From Montifringilla adamsi (taxonomy: Eukaryota > Chordata > Aves > Passeriformes > Passeridae): a stretch of 64,000 bases of DNA. The notes under the pieces were generated by a model that was given only the letters and a program-made list of their open reading frames with translations, did not search any database and was not told the DNA's origin. Shown piece by piece: positions 36,575-47,700 of this stretch. The position numbers were made by a program, and so were the translations under genes. Every line of letters begins with the position of its first letter. The first letter of the stretch is position 1. Location of the stretch: contig JAGGNK010007093.1 of assembly GCA_017590115.1 (NCBI GenBank), positions 248,001-312,000 of the forward strand, given 5' to 3'.

Positions 36575-36597
36575 TGTTGAGAACTGTGTTCTCAACA
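36575..36597. repeat. Perfect 10-bp stem hairpin
   Basis: TGTTGAGAAC (36575-36584), a TGT loop, then GTTCTCAACA (36588-36597) form an exact inverted repeat. Its right arm belongs to the LTR remnant that follows; the left arm looks like flanking DNA. Confidence 0.8.
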
Positions 36598-36680
36598 CAG
36601 TTTCCAGCAGAAATCTAAAATAAAGCCCCATACTAGCTACTATGAAGAATAACTTTATCCCAGAAAAAAAACCCAGCACA
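36588..36680 (-). mobile_element. ERVL-type LTR remnant, 5' part
   Basis: On the minus strand the piece starts TGTGCTGGGTTTTTTTTCTG at 36680 and continues through TTCATAGTAGCTAGTATGGG to about 36588. This is the first ~90 bp of the same broad LTR family as 21075-21635, and is closer to the family's usual text than that copy in the TAGTAGCTAGTATGGGGC block. The rest of the LTR is absent, so the copy is a truncated fossil. Confidence 0.7.
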
Positions 36681-38628
36681 GCCCTGAAGGAGAATGCCAA
36701 CATTTCCCCATTCCCTGTATCTTTTTCAGTAGAATCAACTACATCAATCTCTGGTGAGCCAGTACACTCAGATGCACCATCCAATCATCTTTTTAAATGA
36801 AACTATTCATAAAGCAAGCAAGAAACTGTTCCCCGTTGTGCTGTGTAGGTATCAGAGAGGTTCAGGAAATTCCAAACATCCTCTTATGGCTGGCTTAGGA
36901 AGTAAACCTTTGGGGTTGTGAATTTGCCCAGAGGAAGGGCTGCAAAGGCAGGGACACACAGCTGGTTGTGCACTGCTCCTGCCAGGGCAGAGAAACTTGG
37001 CAAGGGGAGACAAGCTCTTAACTCACTTTAGGAAAAGGGTATGCATGTGAAAAGGGAAGAACGGCATACATTAAAAGGAAACTGTGAGGGTGAATAGGAA
37101 AGGCACAAGAACTGGCAGACAAGCACCAAGAGGAATTGCTAATTAGCCATCAGCTGCTGCCAAGGTGAGTGGTGGGGGAAGCACGGCGCCCCTGAATTGT
37201 CACCATCGCTTCAGCAGAGCTTACTTCTCCCAAACTTATTCTCTTCATCTCCCCTCCATCAAGAGAGTCCTGAGGAGCTGCAAAGCACAAAGCTTGGCAG
37301 CCAGGCAAGCCTGTCAGTGAAGCACTGACAGCTCAGAGATGACATCTCCCATGAAAGTTTGGGAGACTTGCATTCCAGCATGACGCTGAGCTCAGTTTTT
37401 GGTTGCCTACATGGGCACCATCCTTCAGTCAAGCCAGCCTGAAGCCTGGCAGACCTTCTCCTTCACTAAGGCTTTCTCTCTATTCAAGCTTTTTTTTTTC
37501 TCATGTCAAGCTGGATATGCAGGAGAAACCTCAAATGAGAAATCTGTTTATTAAACTGTGTTAATAAAAATTACTGTGTCACGTGTCATCTGTGTTTGTC
37601 TACTGAAAGCGGATGGTGGAAGAATTAAATTGATGTTCTGTAATGCTAGTTTGTGATAAATAATACTCCATGGTAAAGGTGTTACTTAAAAAATGATTGG
37701 AAAACCTAGTGCTAAAGCAGCTGATCAAGTTTTGCGTGAGGACCAGTTAAAAATTAGGAAATGAATGTATGATTTCAAATATATTTATAAAATTATTTCG
37801 TCTGTACTTTAGCCCATACTTGGGATGAAGAGCACTCTTGAAATTTGAAATTACTGTCTACTAAAAAGCATTAGTCTCATTAGAATTTTATCTAAGCATT
37901 TTTTAGGTCAGAGTGATCACTTTTTTGAAGCAAAATAGATGTAATTTCCCTTTTACAAAGCCCAATCCCTGCTTGATTTGCAGTCCAGATTTTGCAGCAT
38001 TGTGCTAATTCATGAGAAGAAGAGAAAGATAAAAACGCTAGAAACAAAAGGAAAACCAGTTTTGTTCTACTGTGTTAGGAGTGGGAAAGACACGGAATTA
38101 ACAGGAGAAATAGGAAAGGCAGGGCAAAGAGAGAACAGAAATTTCCCCTGGCTCCCTGCTTTTCAGTAGCTATGAACAGCCCCTCCTGTCTATCCAAAAA
38201 CACTGCGGAGAGACTCCTGGGTCCCACAGGACATCAGCTGTGCAAAGACGAGGCATGAACACACAGTGAGTGACTGTCTTCATGGACTCAAACAGCTTCC
38301 ATGTCCACTCCACTTCCCAGGTTGTGCAGGGCTGCATCCTAGGCCCCTAGAGCACAGCTCTGGACTTTCTGGCAACCCTCTTCTTCACCTGCCCTAAATT
38401 TAGGCAGGAACTTGGAGCAGAGCCTGCTGGATTACCGCTCAATCCCTTTAAGGAAGAGAAAAACCATTTAAAAGCCATTGATCACCACCAGCTGCAGGAG
38501 AGGATTGCAGGTGGGTTTTTTTTAAACAAAATAATGGCTCCGTTTCCCACTGAGTGGTATTATTCTTCTGTCTCCTGGGAATGTGTGCACAAAACAAAAA
38601 GCACCCCAATTTCACTCTACAATTTCCA
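36681..38628. other. No gene seen; unique sequence
   Basis: No exon or transposon recognised. The stretch 37540-37980 is AT-rich with several TAAT-type motifs; a 63-codon basic open frame at 37978-38169 has no recognised family. Confidence 0.5.
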
Positions 38629-39041
38629 TCTTGTTGATGATGCCAGCCCCCCTCTTACTTCTGTGATGAGACTCCTTACTTCCTCAGTGATTCCGGAATT
38701 GCTACTACTTCTATGATGCCAGACTCTTTTCCTCTTCTATGATGCCACACTGCCTTGAACATCCGGGATGGCAGAAACCCTCTTAAATCTGTGGGGACAG
38801 AATCCTTTCTCCCTTCCTCAACAATGCCAGACTGCCTCTGTCCTCTTTGATTACCTCCACCCTCTATGAAGCCATATTCCATCTTTCCTCTGTGATGTGA
38901 GATTGCCTTCAAGCTCTGTGATTCCAGACTCCTTTCTTCTGCTATGGTGCCACATTCCCTCCATCATTTGTGATTGCAGAACTCCCTTCTTTTTGATACC
39001 AGATTACCTCCACCCTCTGTGATATCAGACTCCATCTATTT
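38629..39041. repeat. Diverged minisatellite, ~26-bp unit, ~16 copies
   Basis: A pyrimidine-rich phrase close to TCTGTGATGCCAGACTCC plus about 8 further pyrimidines recurs roughly every 24-30 bases, most often every 26. Clear units start near 38660, 38709, 38734, 38895, 38920 and 39018. The copies differ from each other by many substitutions and small length changes, so the array is old. Because 26 is not a multiple of 3, a repetitive protein is not expected; a 78-codon open frame on the minus strand (38676-38912) crosses it by chance. Confidence 0.75.
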
Positions 39042-40999
39042 CCAAAACTATTAAAAAGCTAAATGTTGTTTATCCTCATTCAGAAGGCTTGGATAAAGTT
39101 GAGGATTAATTTTAGCTAAGTGATATCCCATGGCTAAGTCCTTGTGGATGTGCAGAGAACCAGGAAAGAATGGTACAGGAGCATTGTGTTGTCAGGGAAG
39201 GGGCAAAATTACTTCAATAGTTTCTCTCTGTTTGTAACTCCTGTAATTATCTCGTAATGAAAATAACCTCCAGGATGTCTGAGTCAATGACAACCATGTT
39301 CAACCACAGCTTTTTCAGATCAGTTTTGTCATGTAAAATATTTATCACACATATTTTGTCCTATTCTTCCCCATCTGTCTGGTGACAAAAAAGGTCACCA
39401 ATGTGCAAGTTCAGTGCAGCTCTAGTGACAGCAATTAGATTATGAACTTTATTCATAAACAAGTAGGATGTTTGTGGGTACAAAAATTAATCTGTTGGAG
39501 ATCTGAGCACTGACTTTCAGGAAGTTATTACACAGCCAAGCGCCACTTTATAAGCTCTTCTGCTCCCTGTAACCCCACTCAACAGTACCAGGACTGGAGG
39601 CTGAGTCTGAGTATCCAAACAGCATTAAAAGGTGTCCCTGCAGTGCCCTTGGCACAGGGACTGTTGGGACGAAAGCGTGACAACACATTTCCCAGGACAG
39701 GGAAGAAGCTTCAGGAACAACACCTTCACAGCTTCAGAATGAGAACAGCCTGCAGGTATTGTCTGGTGGGCAACACCAAATGGTCTGTGGGGTTCCAAGG
39801 GTTAACTTCCTCAGCTTTGCTTCTTAAGCCTTCAAGTTCAACCATGCCTTGTGAACAGCAAGAAAAGACTTTTGCTTTGTTTTCAACACAAGAACTTCCC
39901 TATGGCAGCATCTGGATTTTATCACAGCACTATACCTTGCCACCTTGAATCCTACAGCTCTTCAGACTTCACCCCTGGGCCAAGTGTTTTACTCAGGGAC
40001 GGCCTGTCAGAGCATTTCTGTGCTGGGCAGCAGCATATTTTTTTTTTTTAGCACCTGTCCAGTGAAACTGAAGAAAACTTTTTTTTCTGTCAGGATTACA
40101 CAGCCATTCTGTGTGAGGCAGCATTAGTCTGCTGCTCAATGCCAAAGCAACAAATGGCAGTGTCTCTCCTGAGGGCCACAGCCAAGCTTAATCTATTTTG
40201 TCACTCCCCTAACCCTTACCAAGCACTGTGGGTTTATAATTTATCCTTTTATCCTTCCTTTAGGTGTCCCAATAGACAGCTGCTTTTCTTTCCTCATAGG
40301 GCTGTCTCTTCTCAGCAGCCCCAGCCTTTGTGTAAGTTCTGTTTACTGTACGGAGCAGCTACTCCATTCCCTTTCCTTTCTCCTGTCTTGGCTCTCCAGG
40401 TGGTGACATCTCTTGTACCATATTTTGGTCACTAGACAAGTAGGTAAACTTTCCTGCAGAAATATTTCTTTTCCAGCGAAAGCAAGTACTCTTCTGCTTG
40501 AACGTGCTGGATGTACTTAAGTTCTTTTTAAAGATACACTTTAGCACAACCTTTGTAGAAGAAAGGGAAAGAGATCAATAAATACAATGAATAAATCATA
40601 AAGGCATCTTTTCCACAGTAAAAGGGATGAAGGGGAAAGGGTACCAAGGAAGTCACGGGGTTATTTGTGCACTTCTAAAACGTTCCAGAAACAGGCACCA
40701 AAATTGGGGAACACTGTATTGTAGGATGCAGAGGAACACTATATTATAGGATGCAGAGGTCAGGAATGCTGCTCAAAGGCTCAGCTCCTGGCCTCATAGG
40801 AGTATATTGAAATTTTAATATCTTAGCATAAAGAAAGGTCAAACAAGAAAACTCTTGTTGCTGGGAAAACTGCACATGTTAAAATATGCTCCAAGAAGAC
40901 ACAGAACATAACTATTAGGAGGTAGAAAACCTAGAGCTTTGCTTCTCAAATAAGGTCTTTTAGCCAGCGGGCAACTTTTTAGCCTCAAGGGCAGAGAGG
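39042..40999. other. No gene seen; unique sequence
   Basis: Open frames up to about 100 codons have no recognised family. A T run at about 40040-40049 and one at 40080-40086 give phenylalanine stretches. Nothing else recognised apart from the short duplication at 40708-40757. Confidence 0.5.
40708..40757. repeat. 25-bp tandem duplication
   Basis: Two adjacent 25-bp units, each close to GGAACACTRTATTRTAGGAT followed by GCAGA, differ at two positions. It is a recent-looking small tandem duplication with no link to a gene. Confidence 0.85.
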
Positions 41000-41804
41000 C
41001 CCTGCAGAGAGCCCTGGACAAATGACGGGGCTGGGCACTTCCTGCCCTTTGAGGTTCCACAGGGAATTCTGCCCCTGGGATAGGGCACCCCTGGCTGTAT
41101 GGACAGATCGGGAATGAGAGGCTGCAGAGCAGCTGCAGGAAGGAACCTGGGGGTTCCAGGCTGTCACCAGTTGGACATGGGCCAGCAGTGGCCTGGAGCC
41201 AGGAGGGACAGCCCTGTCCTGGGGCACCAGACCCAGCACGGCCAGCCAGGCCAGGGAGGGGATTGTCCCACTCTGCTCTGGGCTGGGGCAGCCTCACCTC
41301 CAGTCCTGGGGGCAGTTTTGGGTGCCGCAACATAAAAATCATAAAAAACACATTACGTTGTTGGAGAGTGTCCAAAGGAGGCCAGAAGGATGGGGCAGAG
41401 TCTGGAGGGCAGCCTTATGAGGAGTGGCTGAGGGCACTTGGTCTGTTCAGCTGGAGAAGAGAAGACTGAGGCCAGAGCTCACTGTGCTCTTCAACACCCT
41501 TGTGAGGGAAAGCATTGGTCTCTTCACCCTCCTGACCAGGGACAGGACCTGAAGGAACAGCTGGAGCTGTGTCAGGGAAGGGTTAGGTGGAGTTTAGGAA
41601 ATTTTCTTCCAACAGAGGGTGGTGGGGCACTGAACAGGCTGCTCAGGGAATGGTCATGGCCCCAAGACTGGCAGAGCTCCAGGAGAGTTTGGACAATGCT
41701 CTCAGGCATAGGGTGGGATTGTTGGGGTATCTGTGCAGGGCCAGGATTTGAACTTGATAATCCTGGCAGGTGCCTTCCAACTCAGCATATTCTATGATTC
41801 TTTG
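41000..41804 (+). mobile_element. CR1 LINE, 5'-truncated, with end of ORF2 and 3' UTR
   Basis: This plus-strand CR1 copy runs from the 3' part of ORF2 (reverse transcriptase C-terminal region) through its 3' end at ATTCTATGATTCTTTG (41789-41804). Landmarks are CTGGCTGTATGGACAGATC, GTTGGACATGGGCCAGCAG, GGGGATTGTCCCACTCTGC, CTTGGTCTGTTCAGCTGGAG and CCTTCCAACTCAGCATATTC. The reading frame is broken, so no functional enzyme is encoded; open frames of 78-178 codons on both strands are debris. The 5' truncation is typical. The similar copy at 63333-63869 is shorter and points the same way. Confidence 0.92.
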
Positions 41805-42121
41805 AAATTTGGCCCATGATACTGGATGTTGAACATTTTTCTCTTTTGCAGACATGTAAGTGACCTTGAGATTTGTTTATGCTCACCCAGATTTTTTCCC
41901 TTACATGTTCTGTATTTGAATAAATTACTCCCCTCAGTGACTATCTCAGCATGGTGTGTTTTCCATGAAAACAGGCCAGCAAATGCTTAGACCCTTTCCA
42001 GTCATGGAAACCAGGCAGGGGTGGAACAGAACCCCTTGGACTGCACAGCTGCAGCGCATCCCAGGATAACATAAAAATGAAGATGGTTACAAATAAGGAA
42101 GTGGCCTCCTTTGCCCAAGCA

Positions 42122-42250
42122 GGATTCAATCATGGAGTGGTTAAATTTAACCATTGTTACCTTGTTCCAACACCCTGCCATGGGCAGGGTCACCTTCCAG
42201 TATCCCAGGTTGCTCCAAGCCCTGTCCAGCTTAGCCTTGAGCAGTTCTAT
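42122..42250 (-). mobile_element. CR1 LINE fragment, 3' end
   Basis: The plus strand reads GATTCAATCATGGAGTGGTT, a decayed reverse complement of the CR1 3' terminus, followed by GTTCCAACACCCTGCCATGG and TCCAGCTTAGCCTTGAGCAG. Only about 130 bp remain. It lies about 320 bp downstream of the previous CR1, in opposite orientation, and is more diverged, so it is a separate older insertion. Confidence 0.82.
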
Positions 42251-44524
42251 AAAACATGAACATTGCCCCATAAACCACAGTTACCAGAAAAATAGGACTG
42301 TGCTCTTGAATGGTCCAGATTCTGAGTCTCACTCTGTTTGGTTCAGTTGAAGGTCAAAATTAACATATTTATCTTAAAAACAAGGTTACTTTAAATTCCT
42401 AATATCTGAAAAAAACTCAGATCTATCAGAAAGCAAAAATAAATTTAATCACCACTGTAAAACAAACAGCCAGTTGTATTCTAGTTCTGACATCCTAAAA
42501 AATACTAAGCCTTAACATTTTAGTCTGGTTGTATTAGACCTTTCTAAACACTCTGTTATGGCACTTGCACGATTTAGTATTTCCTAAGTATGGAAAATTG
42601 AGGCTTTTTTTTTTTTTTTGAAACATTTAAGAAAAGCCAGTCCTCAGAAAAAAGCACACAGGGTTAATCTTTAACTGTAGGAGTCCATGAGAAACCAGAT
42701 GCTGAAATCAGGTGGATGCAAGTAGAAATGATGTGAAACTGCTCCCATTCAACATACCCATATAGAGGTTTTCAGAAAGAGTCAGCATTTCTAAATCCTG
42801 GCCTGCAATCACCAGAGGAAAAAAAAATAAAAATCCCTCTGGTATAGGCAGCAGTGATAGGGAATTGTTTTGTTCAAGACAGAAACATCAAGATCCTGTC
42901 CTCATGTGGTAGTTAAGATCCCCTGGCAACCTTCTTAAAACAGGACTATCCAGCTTTCTGCTTTGCCTCTAATCTGACTTTTTCCTCCCTCCACTGCCCC
43001 TTGGGAATCACTTTATACAATTTCAGTTTGGAAAGCCACCTTTGCTCCATGTCTTTATTTTCCTGTAGCATTTCAGCATGTTGGCATGTATCACATCTCC
43101 TCGATGCCAGGTATTCAGGTGCCGCACATGCAGGTGGGCAAAATGCACTCAAAAAGTATCATGACATAAGGAACCATAACCAGATTCAGGCTCATTTCTC
43201 CAACAGCAAAAAAAGGATCAATTTGTCACATTGCTTTGATTTTGAAAAGCACATTTTTCAAAGGGCATTTCTATTTATGTGTCCTAATTATAAGCACCAT
43301 TATTGGGCACAAACAAGACAGTTCAACAGCCAGCTAAATGGTCTGCGCACAGAGTTGCTTATAGATGCAGAGTTCACGTGGGGAAAACATATTCACCATA
43401 CTCATGATTCCTCTTCGAAAATGTCAAGCTACTGCCCTAAAGGTCCAGAGATAAACCTCAGCCAGTGCACAGCACCAGCTCTGAAATGAGCCCACGAGGA
43501 CTTTTTGAGTCAACAACTCTGTTCACATTAACAATTCCCAACTTAAAATCACAAGTCACAAAATAAAGACAAGGTTTTACAATGCAATGCTTCTAGTTCA
43601 GAACATCCTAATACATGAGTAAGGAGGTTCCCCTTCCCAGACATGCCCTTTCTTTGTAAAATTCAGTATAAAATGCTTGAAAAGCTGTAGTACCTTTACC
43701 CTATAAAGCACAATTTTCCCCATAATTATTTATCATTCTGCTCCAGAATTGTAAGGGATAGGTTCTTCATGAGAATTTTTAGTATGCCATTGTCCTCCCC
43801 AAAGTTCTGGCAGTTAATGACAGACAGAAAACTTAGCCATTCACAAATGCAATATTAGAAAAAGACTTACTGAAAATGCCTCCAAGTTCAAGGCCTAGGA
43901 AATCATACTTGCATGACAAAATATTAGAAGAGGGTAGCTCTGTTTCCTAGCCATCTTCTGAATTTCCCTATTATCCTGCAAAATATTTCTACAACAGAAT
44001 TACAGTGGTGAGTGAGCCAACAGCTGTAATGATGGAAATGAGATGGAATTTGTTAAGTCACAGAACCCTGACACCCTTTAGGTTATGAAAAATGCAGAAC
44101 AGCACAGTCAGATGCAGTTAGCCTAGCCTTCCCTGGAAGGAACTCGATGCTGTGAGGTGGGAAAAAATATTTTGAGTGCAAGTAAGCAGTCAGAAGGCAC
44201 GAATTCCATGCCTCCCTCATGTGGCTGGGAGCCACGCTTGGTGCTCAGCAGCACCGGTGGAACCCGCATATGGCCCATTGGCAGCCCCAGGTTTCTCACA
44301 CAGGAGAAGTGCCAGCAGCAGTGGGCAAAGATACAGAGGAAGGGCTGAAAGGTTTGAGTAAGTCTGGGAGCTGTGTAGTTACACAGAAACAAGGCATCTG
44401 TCGATTTTGGTAGTTGTGCAAAGGGTGTTTGCCAATTGAAAAGCTGAAAGATTTACTGGGGGCAATAGCGCTGGCAGGAGATTTGTCCTGCTAAGGAGAA
44501 ATAGTAATAAAACAGGTGCTACAA

Positions 44525-44546
44525 ATGCAAATGCCATTTAATTAAA
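44525..44546. promoter_or_regulatory. Octamer plus homeodomain-type motifs
   Basis: ATGCAAAT, the exact POU-factor octamer, is at 44525-44532, and the palindrome TTTAATTAAA, a homeodomain-type site, is at 44537-44546. This pairing is common in developmental enhancers. Both motifs also occur by chance in AT-rich DNA, so the call is weak. Confidence 0.3.
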
Positions 44547-44701
44547 ATCAAGAGCTCTGGGGACTATTTAGAATTAGCTGCACAGGTTCCTTCAGACCAA
44601 ATATCCAGCTTAACATAAGTGTGTATATTCAGCCTCTAACAATTTCATCATGTTTTATAACAGAAGCCTTTTTGTACTTCTTTCTTTTTGAAAAATAGGC
44701 C

Positions 44702-44724
44702 ATACTCTCATAAGATGAGAGTAT
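44702..44724. repeat. Perfect 10-bp stem hairpin
   Basis: ATACTCTCAT, an AAG loop, then ATGAGAGTAT is an exact inverted repeat. Pairing does not extend into the flanks, so it is too short for a microRNA precursor. Confidence 0.8.
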
Positions 44725-47700
44725 TGAAAACCATTTCAAAGTAGAATAACATGAAACTCTAAGTGACCCCTGTGATGATCTATTGCCCCTCCCTGAGAGG
44801 CATCATTTCTCAGCAGCCTCATGCTGATCCACCTTTTGGATACCACTGCCTGCCCAAAGCTCACTAAAAGGTCATTCTTGGTCTCTAAGGATGCAATTTA
44901 AAATTTAGCTCTAGAAATAACCTTTCATCTTTAATGATGTGTTATAATCCCCCTGCAAAATACTAATAATTTGTAAGCCTTGTGGAGGTAATTGTGTTTA
45001 CCCAAACCCATAGTCTGAAATATTGAAGTGCTGGGGTTTAGCTGTCAGTGGCCAGGTCCCTGTGCAAGCACATTCATTTTAATTGAACATATTGACTTCT
45101 TTCCTCTCCACACATCTTCCCCTGTCATTTAGAGCCAAGGAAAGTAAAAGCTGTATCTGCTGGCCTTCCTCCCCCTTCCAGCTTAATTTTTGTCTTCTTT
45201 CAGAAAAGGTCTCCTGTGAAGGACCACACCAAATTAGTGTGGCAGAAAACAGCAGCTTCAGGCAAATTCAAAGAGTAGAAAGACTGTGAATTTGCCATAC
45301 CAATTACATATATACTTGCACACTGAAAATTAAGACATTCAGGATACCCAGTTGCCATGAAAACAGATGTAACTCTTGGCTTCTCTGATCATGGTCAGAA
45401 GAAAAACAGTGCAACAGAGCAGTGAACAAAGGGGTTGGATCCGAGACATCTCTCATGTGATGGAGTAAACCTGCACCCTCATGTAGCTCTCTTCGTATAT
45501 CTGATGTCTTTCCTAAATGTAATGTCTTAGAATTGCATTCCTTCGAATGGGGGGAAAAAAAAAAAAAAAAGCATCTCATATTTCTCTTTATTATTTCCCA
45601 AAAAGAAAAATTAGAATAATTCACATGTTCAAAAGCTCAGCAGAAGAATCAAGCATTCCTGTTATTTCTTTCTTAAACATTCAACATTTTCTAAGTGCTG
45701 AGGGCTGAAAAACCACATTTATTTCACTCCTTTCTACCTCATGTTCAGATAAGCAACAGTTATCCAAAAACACGCTGAACACACCAGTTGGTGGGGGTTT
45801 TTTTTAATATAAAACAATAAATTACAGAAGGTTACACAGAACAAGAAACGAGTTCACTGTGGTCACATCATCAAGAACCAAAATAACATGGCATGAACAA
45901 ATAGAAATTAGTTATAGGCACTTACTGCTATTTCTACAGTGTTGTGCCATCATAGATGAGATTAAATAATGTCATGGTGGGGAGGGGGAGGGGACATAGC
46001 TTCCTCTAAACTCTTCTGTCAAATTACATCCAGGTTAAGAAAGGAATTAAAGGATCTCCTTTTACATTTTCAGGAAGATAAAGACAGCCAGATCACCCCA
46101 CACTGGGGGTAGGGAGGCAAGATGGGATTCTGGTCTAACACCCACATCCTTTGACAGTTAATGCAGGGAAATCAGGGGTGACAGTCTGGGGTATCCTGGC
46201 AGAATTTTGGATGCCCACAGGAGAAGGCAGAGATGCATTTCCTACAGAAGAGTCCTTTCTGTCCCAGCTGAGTAGCTCAAGGCTGTGCATACTCAGGGTC
46301 CCTAACCTAGCTGAGATCCCACCTGTGGAGCTTTCCAGGCTGTGGGCACAGGTTGTCAGCACCTGACGGATATTTCCACAAACTCTGTGTTTGGAAAGTG
46401 AAGCCAAATCTATCTGAATAACCAGAATCCCCAATACATGGTCTAATCCATCAAAACATCTTCCCCTCCACAGAAAATGAAGATTATGAAACCCAAACTT
46501 TTCCTGATGTTTTGGCTTGTTTCCCTCCAAGCATCCCAGAACAGTTATTCAAATACTGGAGAATCACCATTAGGATTTCCTTTGCCCACAATTTTATTTA
46601 TTTTTTTTTTTTAACAGGCTCCTGTAAACAGCACTGTAAGATGAAATCTAGGTCGTTACATTTTGAAGACATAATTGCCAATCCTGGCCTTAATTATCAC
46701 AGATCACTTCACTTCTGGCAAGGATATGACCACCCACACCTTCAAGCACATTTGCTCTTTTCTACAAAACTTACATGAAAATTTTGCTAATATCAATCAG
46801 AACTGAGGGCAGGAAAAAAAGGCCACCCCTCAACTGCTCCTTAAGGCACATGGTCTGTGCAGGATATTCCACCTCTCTTTTTACCTTATTACATAAAATC
46901 TAATCACACTGAGTAGTTGCTTCAGTATGCTCAACATTCACCACTGAAATTTTCATTAGTTAAAATTCATTCTCATAAATAAAAACACAGGTGGCTTCTT
47001 CTGTACCAAACTGTTCTAACCATCTTCACCACACACTTTGCAGAAGTTTAACAGAACACATAAAATCTGGGCTCCTGTGAGGTGCAGTGGTGAAGTAAAT
47101 GCTGTCATTTGATTATCAGCAGGATTACAATGAGTTTGATTCAAGGGGTGGCTTTCTGAGATCTTTTGACATGAGAACAGCATCTCTAAAAGCTCATAAT
47201 AATTCCTGTAAATGAATTCACCAGCATCTACTCTGTCACTGTTAAATGAAGAATCATTTGCTCCCTTAGGCTCCCAAATAGGAAATTTTACTACATTTCA
47301 TGAAATACCTAAAAATTTTAGTTTTGATGCAACAGGTTTGCCAGTTTGCAAAAAATCTCTGTCACTGTCACTCCCTTTGCAAATGCTATTGGAGAGGATG
47401 ATGGAGGCAGGCTTCCTTCCCTACCTGCTCAGGTGGACAGGCTGCCCCATGGGGCTGGTGCAGAAGGTGTCAAGTGAGGCATGAAAGCTCTGTGATTTCC
47501 CTTTTCCTGGCCTTTTCTGCACGTGCTCTGTTTTTTCGGAGATGTCCGGCAATGAGCCAAGCCCTCACAATACCAGCACTGGAAGCAGAGTGACACAGCA
47601 CCAATGAACCACTTGGAATGACCATTATTCTTACAGAACTAAGAATTAGAGTGGAAAACTCCAACTGAGCAATTCACACACTGATATATTCATACAAATG

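Noticed and set aside
8290..36680. Intact endogenous retrovirus formed by pairs of LTRs
   Set aside because: The two ERVK-type LTRs have different target duplications and 24 kb of non-viral DNA between them. No gag, pol or env remains were recognised anywhere.
38676..38912. Minus-strand open frame across the minisatellite, possibly a repeat protein
   Set aside because: The 26-bp unit is not a multiple of 3, so the frame shifts with every unit and no protein repeat is maintained.
40839..41375. 178-codon minus-strand open frame, the longest in the window
   Set aside because: It runs antisense to the CR1 element at 41000-41804. GC-rich CR1 DNA commonly gives long antisense frames, and no domain is seen.
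43001..43489. 162-codon plus-strand open frame in unique DNA
   Set aside because: No recognisable family, no splice or promoter context, and overlapping frames of similar quality nearby. Conservation data could reopen it.
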